A stretch of DNA of 64,000 nt from Halorubrum californiense DSM 19288 (lineage in GTDB: Archaea > Halobacteriota > Halobacteria > Halobacteriales > Haloferacaceae), in the NCBI RefSeq assembly GCF_000336875.1, contig NZ_AOJK01000025.1:74850-138849 (forward strand). The letters run 5' to 3'. Both the position numbers and the translations under genes were made by a program. This document shows positions 43,036 through 51,224 of the stretch, piece by piece. The notes below the pieces were generated by a model. The model worked only from the letters and a program-made list of their open reading frames with translations. It was not told the origin of the DNA and made no database searches. Position 1 is the stretch's first letter, and each line of letters starts with the position of its first letter.

Positions 43036-43119
43036 GCGGGGGAAGGGATTCGAACCCTCGAACCTCTACAGGAGCGGATCTTAAGTCCGCCGCTTTTGGC
43101 CAGGCTCAGCCACCCCCGC
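43036..43119 (-). tRNA. tRNA-Leu (anticodon UAA)
   Basis: 84 nt on the minus strand. The acceptor pair GCGGGGG/CCCCCGC, the anticodon stem GCGGA/TCCGC with loop CTTAAGA (anticodon TAA; complement at 43081-43083), a long class II variable arm typical of Leu, and the T-arm GAGGG-TTCGAAT-CCCTT are all present. CCA is not encoded. It reads UUA codons, which are rare in this GC-rich genome. Confidence 0.97.
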
Positions 43120-43174
43120 GCGAGTCGGGCTACCCGCGGCGCGGTGAAACCCCTTTCGGAAGTTCGACCGAACC

Positions 43175-43546
43175 CTACCAGTCGACCGAGAGCGTTCCGT
43201 CGCCGTGCGGATCCGGCGCGATCTCCTCGTCCGTCCGCCGGTCGACGACGTGGATCACGCCGGCGTCCTTCTTGGCGGGACACGCCTCGGCCGCGCGGAC
43301 GTTCTCGTCGAGGTCCTCCTCGCCGATGTAGTACGCCTCCGGCTTCGCCATGCCGCTCACCACGTCCATCACCCAGTTGTCCGCGACCTCGGCGCACTTC
43401 CCCGCCCCGAAGCACTTGTTCGCCTCGAACACGATCTTGTAGGGCTTCTCCTCGATCGGCGGCCCCTCGCCGCCGATGTCGCTGGCGCGGAGCACCTCGT
43501 CGCCGCCGTCGGTCGCGGCCTCGTCGCCGTCGGCCTCGTCGCTCAT
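43175..43546 (-). CDS. Ferredoxin-like iron-sulfur protein
   Basis: This 123-residue acidic protein has Cys ligands spaced as NKCFGAGKCAEVADNW and, later, RAAEACPAKKDAG. The C-x5-C...CP arrangement suits a single [3Fe-4S] or [4Fe-4S] cluster as in small ferredoxins. The N- and C-terminal extensions are acidic. It starts at ATG 43546, 1 nt after the preceding gene's stop, so both are one transcript. Electron partner is unknown. Confidence 0.82.
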   Translation of the reverse strand: MSDEADGDEAATDGGDEVLRASDIGGEGPPIEEKPYKIVFEANKCFGAGKCAEVADNWVMDVVSGMAKPEAYYIGEEDLDENVRAAEACPAKKDAGVIHVVDRRTDEEIAPDPHGDGTLSVDW

Positions 43547-43547
43547 G

Positions 43548-43847
43548 TCACTCCCTCGGCGGCCGCGGGACTTTCGTCTGTCGGTCGTTCCCGCGCGTCT
43601 GGTACCCCCATCCCTCGACGTGATCCGCGAGCAGCCGCTCGGCGTGGTCGGGCGAGTCGGCCAGCTCCCAGCGCACCTTCGCGGCGTCGCCGTACGCGAC
43701 CGCCTCCTTCAGTTCGTCGCGGAGGACGCCCGTGCCGAACCCGACCGTGTCGCCGTCGGCGTCGCCGAGCTCGTAGAGGGCGTAGCGGTCGGGCGCGCTC
43801 CCGACCGTCGAGCGGTCGAGGTCGCGCCAGGGTTTCGCGAGGCTCAT
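43548..43847 (-). CDS. Conserved haloarchaeal protein of unknown function
   Basis: This 99-residue protein (MSLAKPWRDLDRSTVGSAPD) contains RYALYELGDADGDTVGFGTGVLRDELKEAVAYG and VRWELADSPDHAERLLADHV. The ALYELGD...FGTGVLRDELKEA segment suggests a GIY-YIG-like or DUF fold, but no catalytic pattern is complete. Encoded directly before the ferredoxin with 1 nt spacing. Function unknown. Confidence 0.75.
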   Translation of the reverse strand: MSLAKPWRDLDRSTVGSAPDRYALYELGDADGDTVGFGTGVLRDELKEAVAYGDAAKVRWELADSPDHAERLLADHVEGWGYQTRGNDRQTKVPRPPRE

Positions 43848-43872
43848 CTGACCGGTCCCGTCGGCGTCGGGC

Positions 43873-44331
43873 TCACCGGTGCGCGTCGAGGCCGTCCTCG
43901 GGACCCTCGACGATCTCGTAGCTCCCCTCGGTCCAACCGTCCTCGACGAAGACGAACACGCGTCCGCCGGCGACCTCGGGGTCGGCGACGACCTCGTTGC
44001 GCTTGCCGTCGCGGCCGACGATCACGCCGGGGAACACCTCGTCGCGCTCGCCGTCCTCGACGATGACGCGGCCGACGCCGGACTCCTCGAGGATCTCGTC
44101 GTCCGTCTTGTAGTCGTTCACGTACGTCATCACGCCCTCCGTCTCCGTGGGGTCGGTGACGAGGACGTGGGTCTCCTTGCCGGGGCCGGCGGTCACCGAT
44201 CCCTCGGCTGACTCGGGGACGCCCCGGTAGAGGGTCGTCCGGCCGTCGAGGTACTCGACGACGATTCCCTCCTCGCGGAGGTCGACGCCGATCGACGTCG
44301 GCGGCACGTCGCTGCGTGATGGCGCGGACAT
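43873..44331 (-). CDS. DUF5796 family protein
   Basis: This 152-residue protein (VPPTSIGVDLREEGIVVEYL, DGRTTLYRGVPE, THVLVTDPTETEGVMTYVND, VFPGVIVGRDGKRNEVVADP, RVFVFVEDGWTEGSYEIVE) matches what I recall of the haloarchaeal DUF5796 family: conserved small beta-rich cytoplasmic proteins with no known activity. Start at ATG 44331; a much longer in-frame extension upstream runs antisense to the next operon and is rejected. First gene of the 44.3-43.2 kb minus-strand set (25 nt gap). Confidence 0.85.
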   Translation of the reverse strand: MSAPSRSDVPPTSIGVDLREEGIVVEYLDGRTTLYRGVPESAEGSVTAGPGKETHVLVTDPTETEGVMTYVNDYKTDDEILEESGVGRVIVEDGERDEVFPGVIVGRDGKRNEVVADPEVAGGRVFVFVEDGWTEGSYEIVEGPEDGLDAHR

Positions 44332-44514
44332 ACGCGACGTTCGGGGTGCCGGCCTCAAAAGGAACGCGCTCGGGGCTCGCCCCGGAGTGCGCCGGCCCAC
44401 GCCCGCAGACGACCCGTCCACAGATGACCCGACTGCGACGGTGCGCGACGGGGCGCCCTCAACCGCGAGAATCGGCGTGCCACATTTAAGTCCCTGCCGC
44501 GGGGAGTGCGTGTC

Positions 44515-45900
44515 ATGGAACGGACGCGACGGACGCTTCTGGGCGTCGGCGCCGCCCTCGTCGGGACCGCCGGGTGTCTCGGCGTCGAAGGCGTCGAGTA
44601 CCCCGACGCCCCGGAGAGCGCCGACGCGCCGGGCGACGGAGACGGTTCCGGCGACCCGTCCGAAGACGGCCCTCCCGACGACCCGCCAGATCAGACCGAC
44701 GGCGACCCGTCGGTGACGAACGCCGCGCTCGCCGACGCGACCCGTGAGGTCGTCGACGACGCGGTGTGGTTCGCGACCGAGTACCCGGAGGCGGTGGCGA
44801 CCTACCGCGACGCGGTCGCCGGCGCGGTCTCGACCGTCCGGTCGGTCCGCACGACCGTCGACGAGGAGGCGGCGATCTCGACCGAACAGGTCGACGCGGT
44901 CGCGGCCGCGGGGGAGGCCGCTGCGTCCCGCGCGGCCGCGGCCCTCGAACCGCACTTCTCGCCCGGCCCGCGGATCCGCGCCCGGGTCGACCGCCACGTC
45001 GAGGTCCTCCGGGAGTTCGCGCCGCGCGGCGACGTCGACCGCGCCCTCGAAGAACTCGACCGGCTGCGCACCGGCCTCGCGAGCATCGGCACGACCACGT
45101 ACGTCGAGGAGGCGTTCTCTCGGAACCCGATTCACAACCGGCTGTTCCGACGCCTGCTGGCGCCGCTGCCGCCCGAAGACCCCGAGCGGGGCCGCGTCAC
45201 GACCGGAACGCTGGTCGAACTCGCGGTCGCGAGCCGGAACTTCTCGACGTTCGCGCACCGGCCGTACGACCGCGACGAGATCGACCGCGACCGGATCCCG
45301 CGCATCTACGGCGACGCGTTCGGCCCCGAGCGACGGCGAGAGCTGCGCGCTCGGCTCGGCCCGATCCCGCGGCCGGCGGACCGAGTCGAGGAGCTGTTCG
45401 TCGCGTTCGCGGACCGCCCCCCGGTTGGCAATCGCCGCCGAGAGGCGTTCGAGGGCTGGGCCCGCGAACTCGACGGCGTCCCGGTCCACGTCCAGCGGTA
45501 CCCGGACGCGGAGACCGCCGAGGAGCGGCTGTCGGCGGCGCTCGACGAGGGCTCGACCGAGGGGCGCGCGCCGATCGACCCCGAGGCCACCCTCGCCGGC
45601 TCCGACTTCAGCGGGAACCGTTCGGCGACCGAGAACAGTACGACCGCCGACGGGAACAGTTCCGACACGGAGAGCGGAGAAACGCCCGAAACCGACGACG
45701 GCCCGACCGCCTGGGACCGGTTCTACCACCGCGAGGCGGAGGGCGAGCGGTACGGCTTCGACGAGCACGCCGGCGTCCAGTACGGCTACGTCGTCCGGGC
45801 CGGCGAGTTCCTGCTCGCGACCGGCTTCTCCGGCGACGCGTGGGAGGAGCGGACCGGCTGGCACGGCAGCTTACGGCACGGGTGGGTGACCGGCGCGTGA
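44515..45900 (+). CDS. Lipoprotein of unknown function
   Basis: This 461-residue protein has a twin-arginine-like signal (MERTRRTLLGVGAALVG) with lipobox GTAGCLGV, an acidic Pro/Asp linker and a helix-rich extracellular domain (VDDAVWFATEYPEAVATYRD, EVLREFAPRGDVDRALEELD, RLFRRLLAPLPPEDPE). It ends in a region with YHREAEGERYGFDEHAGVQYGY. A TATA-like ATTTAAG lies about 28 nt upstream of ATG 44515. The stop overlaps the next GTG start (GTGA), indicating a translationally coupled operon. Function unknown. Confidence 0.8.
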   Translation: MERTRRTLLGVGAALVGTAGCLGVEGVEYPDAPESADAPGDGDGSGDPSEDGPPDDPPDQTDGDPSVTNAALADATREVVDDAVWFATEYPEAVATYRDAVAGAVSTVRSVRTTVDEEAAISTEQVDAVAAAGEAAASRAAAALEPHFSPGPRIRARVDRHVEVLREFAPRGDVDRALEELDRLRTGLASIGTTTYVEEAFSRNPIHNRLFRRLLAPLPPEDPERGRVTTGTLVELAVASRNFSTFAHRPYDRDEIDRDRIPRIYGDAFGPERRRELRARLGPIPRPADRVEELFVAFADRPPVGNRRREAFEGWARELDGVPVHVQRYPDAETAEERLSAALDEGSTEGRAPIDPEATLAGSDFSGNRSATENSTTADGNSSDTESGETPETDDGPTAWDRFYHREAEGERYGFDEHAGVQYGYVVRAGEFLLATGFSGDAWEERTGWHGSLRHGWVTGA

Positions 45901-46358
45901 ACGCGAACCAGATCGGTCTCGTGGCCGCGGTGTTCGCCTTGATCGGCGCCGGCGTCGGCATCGTCGGCGCGGCCGCGACGGGCTGGGCCGAGGCCGCGCT
46001 CGCGACCGCCGCCACCGGCGAGACCGCGCGGTTCGGGCCGGTGTTCATCGCGCAGTCGTACCTCGCCGCGACCGCGACCGTCCTCGTCGCGGCGGTCCCG
46101 CTGGCCGGCGTCCTCGGCGTCCTCGTCGGGTCGCGGGCTCGCGGCGTCGTCGCCGCGGCGACGACCTGCGGGTTCGGGACCGGCCTCGGCGCGCTGGCGT
46201 ACGGACTGATCGCGGTCACGGTGATCGTCGTCTCGCAGGGCGACGCCGCCGCGCAGGCCCACGGGCTCGCGGACGCGGCCCTGCCGACGCTCGCGACGGC
46301 GTTCGTCTCCGGCGCCGTCGGCGCGTCGACCGGCGTCCTCGGGACGGTGATGCGATGA
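45897..46358 (+). CDS. Integral membrane protein of unknown function
   Basis: A 153-residue protein from GTG 45897, with four hydrophobic segments (LVAAVFALIGAGVGIVGAAA, YLAATATVLVAAVPLAGVLGVLVG, TCGFGTGLGALAYGLIAVTVIVV, LPTLATAFVSGAVGASTGVLGT). Overlaps the preceding lipoprotein (GTGA) and following gene (ATGA at 46355). No family recognised. Possibly a membrane partner of the flanking lipoproteins. Confidence 0.75.
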   Translation: MNANQIGLVAAVFALIGAGVGIVGAAATGWAEAALATAATGETARFGPVFIAQSYLAATATVLVAAVPLAGVLGVLVGSRARGVVAAATTCGFGTGLGALAYGLIAVTVIVVSQGDAAAQAHGLADAALPTLATAFVSGAVGASTGVLGTVMR

Positions 46359-47011
46359 CCGACCCACGAAGCGGCGCGGACCGTGGCGACGACCGCCGCG
46401 ACGGCGGAGAGACCCACCGACATAGCCGACGGGCGTCGCGGCGGGGCGTCCTCGCGGTCGGCGCCGCCGGACTGCTCGCCGGCTGCCTCGTGACCTCCGA
46501 GGAGGAGGACGGGGCCGACGCCCGACAGACGGGCGACGGGGCGGGCGGCGACGAGTCGGACGCCGACGGCGGTGACGGAACGGGCTCCGACGGCGACGGG
46601 GGATCCGGTGACGACTCGGGAAGCGACGGCGACGACGAGTCCACACCGGACGAGGTCGGTCCAGACGGATCGGGGCTCGTCGTCACCGACGCGACGGTTC
46701 TGGACGTGAGCGACGGCGGGAGCCGGACGACCGTCCGGGCTCGCTTGACCGTCGAGAACGCGGGGCGGTTCGAGTACGGGACCGTCGAGTTCCGGGTCGA
46801 CGCGTACGCGACGCCGGCGGGGAGCGACGAGCGCGAGGCGGTCGGGTTCGAGTACGACACCGAGCGGTTCACGGGCGACGACCGGTTCGGCGGCTCGCAG
46901 ACCCGCCGGTTCACCGTCGAGATCACGTTCCCGAGCCGACGGAGCAGCGTTCGGCCCGAGTCGGACCGGTACGCGGTCGACGCGGCGGTCAGGCGCGCCG
47001 AGCCGATCTGA
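46355..47011 (+). CDS. Lipoprotein with FxLYD-like C-terminal domain
   Basis: A 218-residue protein. The N-terminal segment ends in a hydrophobic signal with a lipobox (LAVGAAGLLAGCLV). A long Gly/Asp/Ser linker leads to a C-terminal beta-sandwich-like domain: LVVTDATVLDVSDGGSRTTV, RARLTVENAGRFEYGTVEFRVDAYA and RRFTVEITFPSRRS, which resembles FxLYD/DUF3426-type sandwich domains. It overlaps the previous gene by 4 nt. The third member of a lipoprotein-membrane-lipoprotein operon; role unknown. Confidence 0.75.
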   Translation: MTDPRSGADRGDDRRDGGETHRHSRRASRRGVLAVGAAGLLAGCLVTSEEEDGADARQTGDGAGGDESDADGGDGTGSDGDGGSGDDSGSDGDDESTPDEVGPDGSGLVVTDATVLDVSDGGSRTTVRARLTVENAGRFEYGTVEFRVDAYATPAGSDEREAVGFEYDTERFTGDDRFGGSQTRRFTVEITFPSRRSSVRPESDRYAVDAAVRRAEPI

Positions 47012-47100
47012 GCCGGCGCGGGGCGTCGCGACCGCGGTCCGCCCGTGAGAGACTCGCCGTGATCGCTACCTCTTTGTCCGCGCTCGCGAGCCGTGAACCC

Positions 47101-48027
47101 ATGGAGGGACGGGCGGCGGCGCTCGGCGCCGGAACGGTGTTGAACGCGCTCGCGACCGGCACGGGCGCGGCGTTCGGCATCGACGTCGAGACGCGCGCGA
47201 CGGTCGAACTCGACCCCGCGGCGGACGGCGTCGAGGGAAAGATCGCCGAGGACGCCGACGCCGACACCGACCTGATCGAGCGCTGCGTCGCGCTCGCGAC
47301 GGAGCGCTGGGGCGACGGCGAGGGCGGCCGCGTCCGGACCGACAGCGACGTGCCGCTGGCCGCGGGGCTGAAAAGCTCCAGCGCGGCCGCCAACGCGACC
47401 GTCCTCGCGACCTGCGACGCGCTCGGGCTCGCGGTCGGCGACGGCGGCCGCGCAAGTGACGACGCGGTCGGCGACGACGCCGACGACCCCGCGGTCGACG
47501 TCACCCGCTTGGCGGCCTGCCGGCTCGGCGTGCGGGCGGCCCGTGAGGCCGGCGTCACCGTCACCGGCGCCTTCGACGACGCGACCGCGTCGATGCTCGG
47601 CGGCGTCACCGTCACCGACAACGACGCCGACGAACTGCGCGTCCGCGAGGCGGTCGACTGGGACGTCCTCGTCTGGACGCCGCCCGAGCGCGCGTACAGC
47701 GCGGACGCCGACGTGGCGCGCTGCGAGGCCGTGGCGCCGATGGCGGACCTCGTCGCCGACCTCGCGCTCGACGGCCGGTACGGCGAGGCGATGACCGTGA
47801 ACGGGCTGGCGTTCTCGGCCGCGCTCGGCTTCGACGCCGACCCGGCCGTCGAGGCGATGCCGCACGCGACCGCGGTGTCGCTGTCGGGAACCGGTCCGAG
47901 CGTCGTCGCCGTGGCCGACTCCGACGACCCCGAGACCGACCTCGACGCGGTCGCCGACGCGTGGGGCGACCGCCCCGGGACGCTGCGGCGAACGACGACC
48001 AGAAACGACGGCGCGGCCGTCGAGTGA
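47101..48027 (+). CDS. aroK: Shikimate kinase, archaeal GHMP type
   Basis: Phosphorylates shikimate in aromatic amino-acid synthesis; archaea use a GHMP-fold enzyme. The 308-residue protein has GRAAALGAGTVLNALATGTGAAFGID, DVPLAAGLKSSSAAANATVLA (the GHMP phosphate loop PxxxGLxSSxA), GVTVTGAFDDATASMLGGVT, and the C-terminal AVSLSGTGPSVVAVADSD. Start ATG 47101; an acidic variable insert (GDGGRASDDAVGDDADDP) is typical of halophiles. Chorismate mutase follows 31 nt later, so the pair probably forms one operon. Confidence 0.94.
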   Translation: MEGRAAALGAGTVLNALATGTGAAFGIDVETRATVELDPAADGVEGKIAEDADADTDLIERCVALATERWGDGEGGRVRTDSDVPLAAGLKSSSAAANATVLATCDALGLAVGDGGRASDDAVGDDADDPAVDVTRLAACRLGVRAAREAGVTVTGAFDDATASMLGGVTVTDNDADELRVREAVDWDVLVWTPPERAYSADADVARCEAVAPMADLVADLALDGRYGEAMTVNGLAFSAALGFDADPAVEAMPHATAVSLSGTGPSVVAVADSDDPETDLDAVADAWGDRPGTLRRTTTRNDGAAVE

Positions 48028-48058
48028 CCGTCCGCGAACACCACCCACCCCACTACCA

Positions 48059-48361
48059 ATGAGCGACACACCCAACGCTGAGGACCGGAGCCTCGACGAA
48101 CTGCGACACGAGATCGAAGACATCGACCGCGAGATAGTCGAACTGATCGCCCGCCGAACGTACGTCGCCGACACGGTCGCGGCCGTGAAAGACGAGCGCG
48201 ACCTCCCGACCACCGACGAGGGCCAAGAGGAGCGCGTGATGGAGCGCGCGGGAGAGAACGCCGAGCGCTTCGACGTGGACGCGAACCTCGTGAAGGCGAT
48301 CTTCCGGCTGCTGATCGAGTTGAACAAGGTAGAGCAAAGACATAATAGGAAAACCGACTGA
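48059..48361 (+). CDS. aroQ: Chorismate mutase (AroQ type)
   Basis: The 100-residue AroQ-class all-helical chorismate mutase converts chorismate to prephenate for Phe/Tyr. Pattern: SLDELRHEIEDIDREIVELIARRTYVADTV, AAVKDERDLPTTDEGQEERV and VDANLVKAIFRLLIELNKVEQRH. The catalytic Arg/Lys residues in R-x..-AAVK-x..-RV are present. It is the last gene of core character before base composition drops; its final codons lie at the apparent island boundary. Confidence 0.93.
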   Translation: MSDTPNAEDRSLDELRHEIEDIDREIVELIARRTYVADTVAAVKDERDLPTTDEGQEERVMERAGENAERFDVDANLVKAIFRLLIELNKVEQRHNRKTD

Positions 48362-48460
48362 CCGCGGCCGAATTGGCGATTCTCAGAACAGGTGTTTATA
48401 TACTGTTTAAATAGTAATCAGCAAAATCAGCAGACTGCGCGGACCCATTAGATATCAAGT

Positions 48461-48670
48461 CTAAATCCCTGAGTCTGTCAGAATATCCCAAGCGACTTGT
48501 CCCGGCCCAATAACAAGAAATCCACTAATCAGTACAACTGCGGCTTTAAGCTGCCAACTGAGGCTTCCAAATACTCCTTCTTTAGGGAGGTATGGCCAAA
48601 GAAATGCGAACACCGTAATAAATACTAATACAGAAAGAAGGCTCCCCCCAATCTGTTGACCTGTGACCAT
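48461..48670 (-). CDS. Small two-helix membrane protein
   Basis: A 69-residue protein from ATG 48670 (MVTGQQIGGSLLSVLVFITV). Two hydrophobic segments (SLLSVLVFITVFAFLWPYL and LKAAVVLISGFLVIGPGQVAW) flank a short charged loop. AT-rich codon use matches the island. Function unknown. Confidence 0.65.
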   Translation of the reverse strand: MVTGQQIGGSLLSVLVFITVFAFLWPYLPKEGVFGSLSWQLKAAVVLISGFLVIGPGQVAWDILTDSGI

Positions 48671-48740
48671 ATCTCAATATTCTCTGTTTATCGAAATAAG
48701 CACTTGGTATACTAACAACCTCGACTGATTGGTGAATCTC

Positions 48741-48797
48741 CTGTACTGACCAGACCCCGGTCAGAATGTATCACCTCCTAAGGTTTTCAACAGAACC
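48741..48797. repeat. Diverged IS-end-like repeat, copy 1
   Basis: These 57 bases ending TTTTCAACAGAACC align without gaps to 57825-57881 (end TTTCAACAGAGCC), roughly three quarters identical by eye. They look like a decayed terminal region of an insertion sequence. No transposase is beside it. Confidence 0.6.
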
Positions 48798-48817
48798 TGA
48801 ATATCCTATTGATGATT

Positions 48818-49459
48818 CTAACTGTTATTTCGCCGCAATTCGATAAAATCTGACGAGGCGAGCTCCCTCATCGCTTTATCCGCCTCAACATAGTCATCAG
48901 TTTCGACGTGAACGCGGTATAGGTCATCCCACAGCTCATTTACAGAACCGACAACTGGCACAGCCTCTCCTACCCTTGGCCCCTCGTACAGTGTGCCTAT
49001 ATCGGTTTCTTCAACTGTCTCATTCATTCGTATTCGGCACCGTTCAGTTTGAATGAGGAGCTCAACCTCCGTCTTTATTCCAGCATATGGGACAAAATTT
49101 CGGTAAAGCAAATATTGTCCCTTCGCGGCAAATGCTTTAATTCGTCGTTTTACCCGCTGATAAGTCTCCTTAGGGTCGGCGAGAATATAGGGGTCCGTTC
49201 TGTCTCCGATTCGCAGCCACCAGTAGTTCTCATTGATTTCAATCCCCTTCACAACCAATCTCGAATCGGTTGCTTCTGGTGATAGCTGTCCGGGTGCGTA
49301 TGGTAGGTCAACAGAGTGGTTTATCCAGAATTGGGTTCTCATCTCTCTTCTCACCTTTTCATGTGTCGTCCGTGTCCGAAGTGTGAACGTCCACCAGCCT
49401 CCAATAAGCAGGGTTGTGAACACGGAGAGTGCCTGTAATTGCGAAAATCCGAATACCAT
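48818..49459 (-). CDS. Membrane-anchored protein of unknown function
   Basis: A ~213-residue protein. Start placed at ATG 49459 (MVFGFSQLQALSVFTTLLIG), where a signal-anchor helix (LQALSVFTTLLIGGWWTFTL) begins; an alternative TTG start adds four residues. The remainder is soluble, with NYWWLRIGDRTDPYILADPKE and YLLYRNFVPYAGIKTEVELL. No recognised domain. AT-rich island codon use. Transcribed toward the membrane gene downstream. Confidence 0.65.
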   Translation of the reverse strand: MVFGFSQLQALSVFTTLLIGGWWTFTLRTRTTHEKVRREMRTQFWINHSVDLPYAPGQLSPEATDSRLVVKGIEINENYWWLRIGDRTDPYILADPKETYQRVKRRIKAFAAKGQYLLYRNFVPYAGIKTEVELLIQTERCRIRMNETVEETDIGTLYEGPRVGEAVPVVGSVNELWDDLYRVHVETDDYVEADKAMRELASSDFIELRRNNS

Positions 49460-49567
49460 GTGAGGATACAAATCCGTGTTATCCCATTATTTGTTCGGCT
49501 GGTCTCTTCCACATAGTTGTCTCTAATTTATACGTCAAATAGACAAGACAGCAGACGAGGCCACCCA

Positions 49568-50707
49568 CTAGATACCGAGTTTGAACACCGATTCCACATA
49601 CGCATCCTCTACGTCTTCGTAGTACGTGTGGATATACCGATGAATCGCTGCTCGACCTGACCCGTGTTCATGCCCCGTTCTATCACCGCGAAGATATTGA
49701 ACCCACAATTCAGGCATATTCGCTGTCACGCGGAACCACGTCGTGAACCAGTGCCGAGCATAATGTGGACTAATCGAGCGGAACTCATCCTCCACGCCAT
49801 ACTGGTACTGTGGATGCCAGTGCTTTGTCCATACGTGTCGCAGTGAATTGCGCCCTAACGGTTTCCCCTTCTGAGTAAAGAATACGTGTGGGTCACCGTT
49901 GTCTGGACGAATCAACAACCAATCGACCAGTACCCGCTGCGTCTCTCCATCCAGTGGAATAACCGTCGGCATCTTCCGTTTGTTTCCCGCATGCTCAGCA
50001 CCATCATCCGGTGGGATATACACGGCATTTGCGTAGTCCTCTAACTGGTCATGTGAGCCCATAGCCTCGTGACGTTGTCCGTCCCGACCGTCGAAGTGAG
50101 CCCGAACATCTGCATTCGAGAGGTGAAGTTCTTCAAGCCGAATATTCGACAGCTCTGTTGACCTCACACCAGTCTTTAATTGGAATACCGTGGCTGCACG
50201 CTCACCAATATGCTTAATTGACTTGACTTGCTCAATAATATCCTCTAACACGAGCTTCGGATAATCATCTGGTTCAGATTCCCGGAGTTCGTATTCATTC
50301 TTGGCGATGATAAACGGATTATAGTGCGTTGGGTGCTTGAACGCAGGCTTACCTTGTAGCCATTCGTATACCTTCTTCACATAATTGACCTTGTCCAGTG
50401 CGACTCCCTCATTCATTGACCTGCACAGATATTGAATCCAGTCCTTGACGTTCTTCACACTCGGCAAGGTCGGATGTCGCGTCGAATTCACCGACATCCA
50501 TTCCTGCCAGTCTCGGTACGCTCTGCGATAATGGTCTTTCGTGGTTTCCTTGAGTCGACGGTTACCGAGTATTTCGCGCTCGTAGTAATCGAAGATAGGC
50601 TCCCCCAACTCTCGCTCAATAGCTTCCGTCTGCGGTTGTAGTTCCAGAAGTGGGTCAGCCTCTGTGCCAAACTGAGCTGATGCAATCTCCTCTATGTCTT
50701 TATTCAT
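49568..50707 (-). CDS. int: Tyrosine recombinase/integrase
   Basis: A 379-residue site-specific recombinase with an N-terminal core-binding domain (YYEREILGNRRLKETTKDHYRRAYRDWQEWM, KVNYVKKVYEWLQ) and C-terminal catalytic domain. Catalytic residues visible: Arg in FQLKTGVRSTELSNIR, His/Arg in SISPHYARHWFTTWF, and a nucleophile Tyr in IHRYIHTYYEDVEDAY. It overlaps the upstream core-binding gene by 8 nt. It likely integrated the island, with the integration site perhaps near the chorismate mutase 3' end (not proven). Confidence 0.93.
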   Translation of the reverse strand: MNKDIEEIASAQFGTEADPLLELQPQTEAIERELGEPIFDYYEREILGNRRLKETTKDHYRRAYRDWQEWMSVNSTRHPTLPSVKNVKDWIQYLCRSMNEGVALDKVNYVKKVYEWLQGKPAFKHPTHYNPFIIAKNEYELRESEPDDYPKLVLEDIIEQVKSIKHIGERAATVFQLKTGVRSTELSNIRLEELHLSNADVRAHFDGRDGQRHEAMGSHDQLEDYANAVYIPPDDGAEHAGNKRKMPTVIPLDGETQRVLVDWLLIRPDNGDPHVFFTQKGKPLGRNSLRHVWTKHWHPQYQYGVEDEFRSISPHYARHWFTTWFRVTANMPELWVQYLRGDRTGHEHGSGRAAIHRYIHTYYEDVEDAYVESVFKLGI

Positions 50708-51224
50708 AGCTCTCAGGTACGTTCTTTCGGTCTCCTAGCCGCAGCGCCCACACGTCGTATACTGCTCCGCCGAGCAACACTGCCATCACACACGGGTTAT
50801 ATCGATGGTCGTAGTCCGGGTGGAACTGCATCCACCGGTACCACAAGTAGAGTGGACGGAACCGAGCCGTATGTACCGTTCCTAGTGACGGTACTAATTC
50901 CAGCTGTTCAGCGATGTGATTCTCGATATCCTGTGGGTCGGCTAACGCTGGATGGACACCGTGTTCATCACAGTAACTGCGCCACTCTCGCCAAGCCTTC
51001 TCATACTTGTACTTCCGCGTCGAATACGACATACCTTCTAACTCAGCCGCATCGAAGGCTTCCCACTCTTTCTCCGCATCTATGTCGTCTTTGAATGTCT
51101 CAAACCGATACCGTTGAGATACGGCTTCAACACTCTTGTAGACGCCCAAGAACGCGCGTGCATCCTGCTCAACCATTGTTCCCTCATGATACCCTGACGC
51201 GTACTCGTAGTTCGTCTCAATCAT
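50700..51224 (-). CDS. Integrase core-binding-like protein without a catalytic domain
   Basis: A 174-residue protein (FETFKDDIDAEKEWEAFDAA, MSYSTRKYKYEKAWREWRSY, LADPQDIENHIAEQLELVPS, HTARFRPLYLWYRWMQFHPDYDHRYNP) resembling the SAM-like N-terminal core-binding domain of tyrosine recombinases but lacking any catalytic Arg/His/Tyr domain. It overlaps the integrase gene by 8 nt and its own start overlaps the upstream HTH gene (ATGA), so the three are translated together. May assist DNA binding or control directionality. Confidence 0.8.
   Translation of the reverse strand: MIETNYEYASGYHEGTMVEQDARAFLGVYKSVEAVSQRYRFETFKDDIDAEKEWEAFDAAELEGMSYSTRKYKYEKAWREWRSYCDEHGVHPALADPQDIENHIAEQLELVPSLGTVHTARFRPLYLWYRWMQFHPDYDHRYNPCVMAVLLGGAVYDVWALRLGDRKNVPESYE

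Noticed and set aside
42791-43055. CRISPR array from spaced repeats near the tRNA
   Set aside because: Only three copies with unequal spacing, all derived from a tRNA tail with inverted partners; no cas genes are near. No CRISPR was seen elsewhere.
42774-43331. Repetitive reading with GVRGKGFEP-type motifs near tRNA-Leu
   Set aside because: These residues come from translating the tRNA-Leu 3' end and its duplicates. They are not protein.
44332-45864. Extended upstream reading of the DUF5796 gene
   Set aside because: It is antisense to the lipoprotein gene and has no family similarity; the DUF5796 domain starts at ATG 44331.
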